From Apiotrichum sp. Y4204 (lineage: Eukaryota; Basidiomycota; Tremellomycetes; Trichosporonales; Trichosporonaceae): 64,000 nucleotides of DNA. Both the position numbers and the translations under genes were made by a program. The notes beneath the pieces were generated by a model. The model did not search any database, was not told the DNA's origin, and was given only the letters and a program-made list of their open reading frames with translations. The stretch is from NCBI GenBank assembly GCA_025531455.1, contig JAMYHL010000029.1, positions 248,001 to 312,000 of the forward strand. The letters run 5' to 3'. The first letter of the stretch is position 1. Every line of letters starts with the position of its first letter. This document shows, in pieces, positions 57,281-64,000 of this stretch.

Positions 57281-60200
57281 TGTGATTAGATGTAGTAGTG
57301 GTAGTGGGGTGTAGGGGATTAGTTATAGAGTAGTAGAAGTGGGAGGCGAAGAGATGTTGTTGTTGATGGGAGCTCTCGAACTGCTCGCACGTCGAGTCTT
57401 TTATGCGTCGATGGCATTCCGTCTTGTTGCTCGTCCTCGTCAAGTTTTCCCACCGGGTTGCTCATCAACGGCCCAGGCGGACTCGGGAATCTCCTAGCCT
57501 CCGACGCCCGTATCCCCGGGGCGTGCTTATGGGAGCATCCCATGTCGGGGCCGGGGCCGGTCACGGTGGCCCGTCAGGCCGTGAGCGTTAACAACCGCGC
57601 GCCGCGCACTGAAGGCTACACGAGGTGCGCGTGCCCTCTGACTTTCCGCCGACGGACCGCGCCCATGACCACCTCTGCTCTCCGTGATCCTCCGCCACAG
57701 ACGCTTGACCATGGGTCGCAGGTACGAGCACAGACGATCCGGCCGTGGCGAGAATTACGAGATTGCGATATTACGGCACCTCTGTCCTCGTGCCTTGCCT
57801 CCGTTCCCTTGGATCGCGCTCTCTGCGCGACCGTCCGCGGCAACCAGCGCTGATAAGCAGGATAATAGAGTTATCGCCGTCTCATTTGCTCATCATGACC
57901 GCTGAGAAACCCCTATGGGCTCCAGCCTCCTGCGTCAGCAGCCCTCTAATAGACCTTGCCTACCTCTTCTGGTCTCCCCTAGTGGCAACAACAGTGGTCA
58001 CTAAGGTGTGCATGTTTGACAAAGACTTCTTCATGACCGCCTGGCCCCAACAGGGTACAAAGGGGCACTCTGGGTAATTCCAGGGTTGCATGCGTCAGCA
58101 GCTGCAGGCTACAGCAGTGAGAGCGCAAGAGAAAAAAATTCCACACCAAAAGGGTGGCGATAGTGCATGCTGCAAGCCGATGCTTCTGTTCTGGCCACTT
58201 TAGCCTCTGGCCTCTGGTCCTCTGGCCGCTTGGATCCTGGAGTCATTCGGACTCCGTTCCCGGCGGCAGAGCGTGCCCCCGTGCTCATTCCTCCTCCGGG
58301 CCGGAGAGCGCGGCCGAAGGGGCGTACCACTGAAGCAATGATCTGTGGGCTTCGCTGTGTGCCTGGCCCCCTGAGCTTTCGCATGTTTGGCTGGAGACCT
58401 GAAGAGAATGTTGAATGGTAGTCGGGCCGGCTGACGCAGGCCTTACTCCATCGACGAAAAGTTTAATCCGGCCTGCGTCATCACGCGCGGCCGCCTGTGG
58501 CGAATCTCTCGTCATTGACACATGGCACCCAGTCTACTCGATATTTTTACATTTTTCCTTTGCTCGGCGCTCACCAGACAACGCATCCACTCCCCTCCTT
58601 GCTGCCTGCTGCGCCGGTGCGCCGGTGCCGGAGCAACTGCTGACATGCTCAACAGTACGAGACTACCCTACCCTATGCGCCCCATGCCCGCCTCGGCCGA
58701 GTGGACGTGCTGAAGGCACCTCGGGGCCTCGGGGACCTCCATGTTGTGGAACCCCGAGCCAACGGTCAAGTGATCACAACCCACCCGTTGCTGACTTCAA
58801 CGACATGGTTAGGAGCAGTGGGTCAGTGGGACGGTGGTGACAGCATAGGTGGAGACCTAATGAACAGAACTGTTGTGGAGCTGGCTTGGCAGCATTTGCG
58901 GGAATCGCCAGTGCCAGAAGGAAAACCCAGCTGGTGGTGTACCAATCCGGACTGGGGCGAGTGGTTACGGAGAGGCGGCCGGAACGCTTTGCCCTGAGAC
59001 CGACAGGCCAGGGTAGCTGGTGGCGGAAAGGGCGGTAGTGATGACGAGGGATGGACCGCGACCACGGCCGTATCCTCATTGCAAGTCTTGCTATCATTGG
59101 TCTGTCATGTTGTTTGTGTTGGGGCTGTTGGGGTTGTGTAGTTGTTGGGTTGCTCAGACTGTTTGGGTTGTTTGGCTCGTCGCACTCTGGGGCAAGATCT
59201 GGGGCAAGATCGTGCAAGTGACAGACCACTCTTTCCCCGTTCTCGTCCTCGCTCCATCCCTTCTGCTTATCAGGCTGTCCAATGTCCTTACCTCGCGGCT
59301 CGTGATTTTCCGCGCACACCTCATAACATTTTCCTATCTGTACGATCTGGCAGACAGGAATGAATCGCTCGGCCTAACATCTCGGCTCGACCTGGAGCTA
59401 CTCAAATGCACGTTGCGCAATAGGACGGACGAACCAGCGGCGACGGAAGGTCTGATAGCAAAGGTGTGCTCCGTCGTATCGCGCGGATGCCAGCCACACG
59501 GTCACATAATATTCGTGCTCTGGTATTTACCGCCAGGCACAGGGCGTGCGATCTTGCGACTTGCTTCCAATCACGTCGAGATGGACAGAGAGAGGGACAG
59601 CTCCATTCATCCCTATCGTCCGCAATGTCCGCGAGTTGGCAGCCAGCGGCGAAGATGGACTTAGAAACTGGCACTAGGTCCACATTTGTACAGCTGGGCT
59701 TATGGGCTTCTTGAAAAGAGGGTAGTCGCGCAATGATCGCCATGCCCGCGGATCCCGGATCGCCGGCTGGCGATGACGATCTTCTGTGGCAGATCGCCGG
59801 CTGGCGCTGAAGATCCCCAGATCGGCGCCGACGCTTCATGTTGCAGGGCACCGCTGCACGCGCTGTGGTCTCGTCAGTCTCTTCGCATGATCGTGCTCAG
59901 GTGCGATTTGTATGGGACAGGGGCCGCAAGTTCTCGATCTCATGACATGTGAGACGACTGAGAGCTGATGTGCATGATGTGGCGGCAATCGATGTTCATG
60001 TGAAGGCACCAACATTTGCCTGCTGGCTTTCAGCGGCCAGGTTTCCAGTACTCCAGTTCCTGGTGAACACGTGCTGCGAGGGCCCCAATCGCACCCTGCT
60101 GCCCTTGACAAAACATGATGCTCGCGCTGCTCGTGTGTGGTCCGGTGCCTTCCGAGGAAATTGGGCCGAGATAATAAAACTTCTCTGCGGATTATTATCT

Positions 60201-60494
60201 GCCTCTGCCGACCCAGCCGAGGCCGAGGGCGTACGCGGTGTCCGCGGTATCGTTATCGGTCTCAAAGCGCGTCATGCCTCCGCACCCTCTCCACCCGAGA
60301 CTCCACTCGTGGCGCGTTATGTCCGCACACAGATCGTAATTCCAAGCTTCGGAGTGGAGAATCTTTCACGTTCTTCCATCCTCCGATTCATCACATTACA
60401 GAGCTCTCTGCCTATCTGGTGTAGTTGTACAACCTCGCCGAAGGACCATGAACCATGAACACGCGCTACTCGACACACCCTCATCGATTTTCTC
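57281..60494. other. Gene-poor gap
   Basis: About 3.2 kb without a convincing gene. The 214-codon frame at 59020-59664 has hydrophobic runs because of a GT-rich tract (59105-59175), not because of coding constraint. The 14-mer ATCGCCGGCTGGCG occurs twice (59759-59772 and 59793-59806). A minus-strand CATAAAAG near 57395-57402 may be the TATA element of the MARVEL-like gene, about 115 bp upstream of it. Confidence 0.4.
59759..59806. repeat. Pair of direct 14-bp repeats
   Basis: ATCGCCGGCTGGCG occurs at 59759-59772 and again at 59793-59806, each next to further GATC-containing sequence. It is non-coding, with no sign of a mobile element. Confidence 0.8.
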
Positions 60495-61913
60495 CTATCC
60501 TGGTCGTGACCAGCTATTCGCGGCTCCCCCGCCCTGTGCGCCGACGTAGCTCCCTAACGGGGGGTGATACACCCCCGAACGGTCGTAGCCACGCGGTACA
60601 GTTGGCTGGGTGCCGTACATTGTGCCCGTCGCGGCGGTTGGTGGTTGCGGGGGGTACAGATCGGAGGAGTAGGGCGTTGCGCGTGTCGCGACGTTGCTTG
60701 GGAAGGATCCGTGCTGCGGAGACGTGTATGCTGCTGCTGTTGTGGTGGTTGGCCCGGTAGAATACGGAGACCAGCTCGCGCGCTTCGACGGCTGTTGTGC
60801 AGTCGGAGAAGCGTATGAGGCGTGTGTCGGGAGCATGCTCGGGCCTGCGGGGGAGGTGTGCGCGCTATGCGGGCCTGCGTACGAGGACGAAGTGTAGCTC
60901 TGGGTTGCGGCGGGAGCGGCCGTGTAGCGAGATGACTGTGGGTATGAAGTCGGGGCGTTACCGAATGAAGGATAGCGCGTGCCACCAGCATACGGGTTAC
61001 TGGCGGGGTAAAGCATGTGGCTGTTGTCCGCGGGGAAGGATTGCGTCTGGTACACTGGTGTCGTCGGTTTAGATGCTGGGGCCATCGTTGCGACCGCCAG
61101 AGTGGACAGCATGGCTGGCGCAGACAATGGTGCTGGGTCATATGGCATTGCCGACGGTGCGCGGCTCTGCGTGGATACGGCAGGCGACCGCCGGTACGTG
61201 TCCGGGAGCTGTGGTTCTGGCGGTGGTGCCGGTTCGGGCTCCACTATGTCCTCGAGCAGCCGTGCATGATCGTTGATGGTGCCCATCACGGGCGTCGGGG
61301 CCGGGAGCGGCTCGCTGTGACAAGACTCGGATCGGGCCGGTGACGGTGCCGGTGCCGGTGCCGGCGCAGGCGCAGGCGCAGTCTCCATCGGTGTGCCTTG
61401 CGCGATTCCCAACAGCCGCGATGCGGGTCCGGGGAGGAACCCGCCATCCAGTGCCGGTGTGTGTGGGAGGTTCACCGGGCCGCCGCGAGACAGCATAGTG
61501 AGGCGGAGCTGCTCGCGGGCAATCACGCCGCTCTCGCGCACCAGCTGCGCGAGGTACATCATGAACTCGTGCATCGCCTCGACTCGTACCGCCGTCATGT
61601 CCACGCGTGCGACCGCCTGCTGTCAGCAAGCCGAGAACAGCCTCTCAGAAAGCACGGCTCACATCGAGGTCGACCATCATTCCCGCACCCTGCCATCAGC
61701 TATCATCCGAGAGAGAAGTCTCACTTTGGGACTCGCGGGAGAGTCGTCGGCACCCATCTCGGAGCGTTCGTCGACGTGCGAAAGCGGGCAGTCTCGGTCC
61801 TTGCCCTCCGAGAGGCGTGGCTGTCGAGGGCCGCGGACAAAGCGCTTGCCGGAGCGTTTGCGAGAAGACGAGGTGGACTGCGTGTCGGAGCGCTCGACTC
61901 CGGTCGCGGTCAT
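60495..61913 (-). CDS. Disordered Ser/Pro/Thr-rich protein of unknown function
   Basis: Three exons (61913-61725, 61689-61663 and 61619-60495) join in frame to give 446 residues; the middle exon is only 27 nt (GAGMMVDLD). The N-terminus is basic and Ser-rich (SSSRKRSGKRFVRGPRQPR). A short ordered segment (AVARVDMTAVRVEAMHEFMM then YLAQLVRESGVIAREQL) probably forms an amphipathic helix pair and may be a dimerisation or binding region. The remaining 300 residues are Pro/Ala/Ser/Thr/Tyr-rich, with an (AP)7-like run at about residue 150 and tyrosines spaced as in prion-like tails. This look fits a transcription factor or cofactor, but no DNA-binding domain is seen, so function is unknown. Splice sites and coding-like codons support the model. 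Confidence 0.65.
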
Positions 61914-62903
61914 TGGAAGCTAAGCTTGGAGGCTGTCGGTATATGAAGCCCGTTGCTGAGGAGGGCGAGATACGCTGCTGAGTGGGGACGTGCTGGTGAA
62001 CGCGGTCAAGTCAGTCTTGGAAGTGCGATGGTCAACAGTCGGAACGAGTGATTGATTTCCATGATCCTTGTTTGTTGACTTGTTTTTGTCCACGAACAAA
62101 CACACACACACACATCTTCTTCTGCGCAGGCGCGCGTCAGGCTTGGGACACCCGGCCGGTGCCCGCCGCCACTCTGGCGGCGTGCCTCGCCGCCCGGACC
62201 TCGTCGCGCGCACCATGTGAAACACCTTGCCAACCGCGTCTCTACTCACGAGACGCGCGAGTTACATGCATTTGCAACTCGTGCAACTTGAAGTGACAGT
62301 CAAGTGATGCGATTTGGATGCTTTATCAACTGACAGCTAACACGCCAAGCATGCTCATCACTACTGGCAACCCTCAGTGATCCCCTATCCGAATATTGCT
62401 GGACCTTGTTGGAGAGTTTACACATCGGATCGCGCCGACCGCTGGACGGGCCACTAGTCCGAGATCGCTTGCTTTGCTGTGCACAGACAGAGAAAAGGCA
62501 GTCTGCACGACCGCGCCCCCGTCCTTGCACCCTAGCTTTGGCCGGTCTCCATCCCGGTTGGACAGGAATCCGGGGTCGCTGTGCTCTTTAAGAGGAATTC
62601 CCGAGGAGGAAGATAGGGAACTGCGCTCCCTGTGCGACTTGGCTTCGACTTGGCCCCCATACCCTGGCCAACTGTCCACGTACGATTCCGGGGACATGCG
62701 TTCAACACTTCTAGACCCGGCGACGAGTGCTGGTGTTGCGAACTGTGCGTTTTAATCTTGCTGGTTGCAGCATGCCATGATGTTCAGCGAAAATGGAAAT
62801 GCTCAGAATGTTCATGAGAGATATATGATTACAGGGCTATTATCTATGACACGATACAGGGGTTGGTAATGTCCAAATCGTCGCTACAGCCAGAGGAGTC
62901 GGC
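61914..62903. other. Intergenic gap
   Basis: It holds a short CA-dinucleotide run (62099-62113), the upstream side of the disordered-protein gene and the 3' side of the calpain-like gene. I see no further gene. Confidence 0.4.
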
Positions 62904-63809
62904 TTACTTGTTCTGGCCGGGACCGCGCTCGCCGTTGGTGAGGAAGATCATCTGGTCGAGGAAGGGGATAGCGTCGCGAACGTTGCCGTAGTACGTGCTG
63001 TCGCCGGGGCGGTTGCCCTTGGGGCTGAAGAACGAGACATTGCCGTCGTACTTGCCCTTGCGGACGACATACGCCTCGTTGGGACGGAGCCGGCCGGCCG
63101 CGTCGTGCTTGGTCATGACAATGACAGGCGAGGACGAGCCCTTCGCGGCGACCTCGGCCCACTTGTCGGCGACAGCGTTGGCATCATCACCATCGTTGTG
63201 GTCAAGAACGGTGGTCTCGTATCCCGTGAGCATCTGGAGGTAGATGTCGGGGAGGTTACCTGTGTCCTCGGGGTGGCCGAGGAAGTTGTCGCGGCCCTCG
63301 CGCTCGACGCCGTAGTTGTGGAACGCCTGCTCGATCGCAGACGGCCACCAGTACTTCTGGCCGCGGTCGTTCTCGGGGAGTTGATCCTTGGTGACGGTGG
63401 TCACAAAGTCCCCACAGGTCTTGGGAGTGAGGATGATGCTGGGGCTGGTACGCGGCGTCCGGGTCTGGTCGCAGGGAACAGCAATGCGCGCGAGTGGCCA
63501 GGTGGGGTCGATCCAGGTCATGGCCATGACCGTCGCGTCGAGGAGGTTGTCGCGCTGCGTAACAATGTTGAAGACGTCCGTAAAGGTTGGCTCGGGCCCG
63601 ACGGCCGAGGAGAAATCCGTGATGTTGGTGCTCCTCGGTTCGGGAATCACACAGGACTTTTGCCCATCCGTGTGGCGCACGAGGGCGGGGTCCGTCTTGT
63701 AGAGAGCGAGAGCACCTGCCAGGACCATGGGTTTGGGGATTTCCAAGGGGGCAGCCACGGCAGTGGAGAGCGCCGTGAAGGCAGCGATGAGGAGGGCGGA
63801 GCGGGCCAT
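62904..63809 (-). CDS. Secreted calpain-like protein lacking the catalytic triad
   Basis: This single-exon gene encodes 301 residues. Residues 1-20 (MARSALLIAAFTALSTAVAA) are a clear signal peptide. The rest follows the order of a calpain (peptidase C2) core: NLLDATVMAMTWIDPTWPLA aligns with the GDCWFLAAL helix, WWPSAIEQAF with WV.LLEKAYAK, LQMLTGYET with the LTGG segment, and LRPNEAYVV...SFFSPKG with the HAYSV...RNPWG part. The catalytic Cys is Ala92, the His is Glu245 and the Asn is Ser262. It is therefore predicted to be inactive, a secreted pseudo-protease, perhaps a binding or cell-wall protein. The alignment is by eye, and the family call should be checked by profile search. A TATA box is present upstream. 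Confidence 0.6.
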   Translation of the reverse strand: MARSALLIAAFTALSTAVAAPLEIPKPMVLAGALALYKTDPALVRHTDGQKSCVIPEPRSTNITDFSSAVGPEPTFTDVFNIVTQRDNLLDATVMAMTWIDPTWPLARIAVPCDQTRTPRTSPSIILTPKTCGDFVTTVTKDQLPENDRGQKYWWPSAIEQAFHNYGVEREGRDNFLGHPEDTGNLPDIYLQMLTGYETTVLDHNDGDDANAVADKWAEVAAKGSSSPVIVMTKHDAAGRLRPNEAYVVRKGKYDGNVSFFSPKGNRPGDSTYYGNVRDAIPFLDQMIFLTNGERGPGQNK

Positions 63810-63954
63810 TATGGAGGGTGGGCTAGTTGTCTAGACAGAGAGATTAGAAACAGTGATACAGGTGTCGAGAGGGAGCGTGGGTGCTGTTGGACGTGGTGCA
63901 CCGGCTGTCGAGGTGTTGCTGGATGGGGCTGAGACTTCCGCTCGTCTGTGGATG

Positions 63955-63961
63955 TTATATA
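63955..63961 (-). promoter_or_regulatory. TATA box of the calpain-like gene
   Basis: TATATAA on the minus strand lies about 146 bp before the start codon at 63809. Confidence 0.5.
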
Positions 63962-64000
63962 CCGTTTTTCCTGACGAGAATCACATGCTGTTTCCCACAG

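Noticed and set aside
59020..59664. 214-codon + strand frame with hydrophobic runs
   Set aside because: Codon third positions are unbiased and the hydrophobicity comes from a GT-rich tract; no homologous family recognised.

Overview
The window looks like nuclear DNA of a basidiomycete yeast, most likely a tremellomycete of the Trichosporonales type. The signs are spliceosomal introns (mostly about 30-50 nt, GTGAGT-like donors, CTNAC-like branch sites), strong preference for G or C at third codon positions, and eukaryotic housekeeping genes (BRR2, POT1, NOC4, V-ATPase subunit a, a PHD/SET protein). The lineage is inferred from gene style, not from a search. There is no phage, plasmid, CRISPR array or intact transposon.

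Layout. 1-263: 5' end of the GPI-anchor gene GPI3 (PIG-A), cut by the left edge. 346-1574: lysophosphatidate acyltransferase (SLC1). 2641-5320: V-ATPase subunit a. 5663-6462: a frameshifted F-box-like relic. 6459-8330: ribosome-biogenesis factor NOC4. 8784-9944: UBE2G1-type ubiquitin-conjugating enzyme. 10555-14500: a large POT1-like telomere protein. 15283-20376: SET3-like PHD/SET scaffold. 22821-29370: spliceosomal helicase BRR2. 31830-32465: small Gln/Gly-rich protein. 33729-36313: F-box/leucine-rich-repeat-like protein. 40318-42327: MFS drug/polyamine-type transporter. 42818-45685: calcium-binding mitochondrial aspartate/glutamate carrier. 46745-48081: unrecognised RG-rich protein. 48681-48765: tRNA-Thr(CGT) with an intron. 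48968-50391: glyoxylate/hydroxypyruvate reductase-like enzyme. 50946-52571: SSU1-type transporter. 54253-54872: RidA-like protein. 56607-57280: four-helix membrane protein. 60495-61913: disordered nuclear-type protein. 62904-63809: secreted calpain-like protein without the catalytic residues.

The genes form no operon-like pathway; this is an ordinary fungal gene mixture. Several neighbours are divergent and share an upstream region (SLC1/V-ATPase, NOC4/UBE2G1, SET3/BRR2). Others converge, and the F-box relic and NOC4 share the CTAG of their stop codons. The left half is gene-dense. From about 29.4 kb rightward there are gene-poor gaps of 1-4 kb with simple repeats but no convincing genes.

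The points most worth a second look are the N-terminal extension of the POT1-like protein (a possible extra OB fold plus a ~500-residue disordered linker), the secreted pseudo-calpain, the frameshifted F-box-like gene, and the unrecognised RG-rich gene. I saw nothing that amounts to a clear new multi-gene system.
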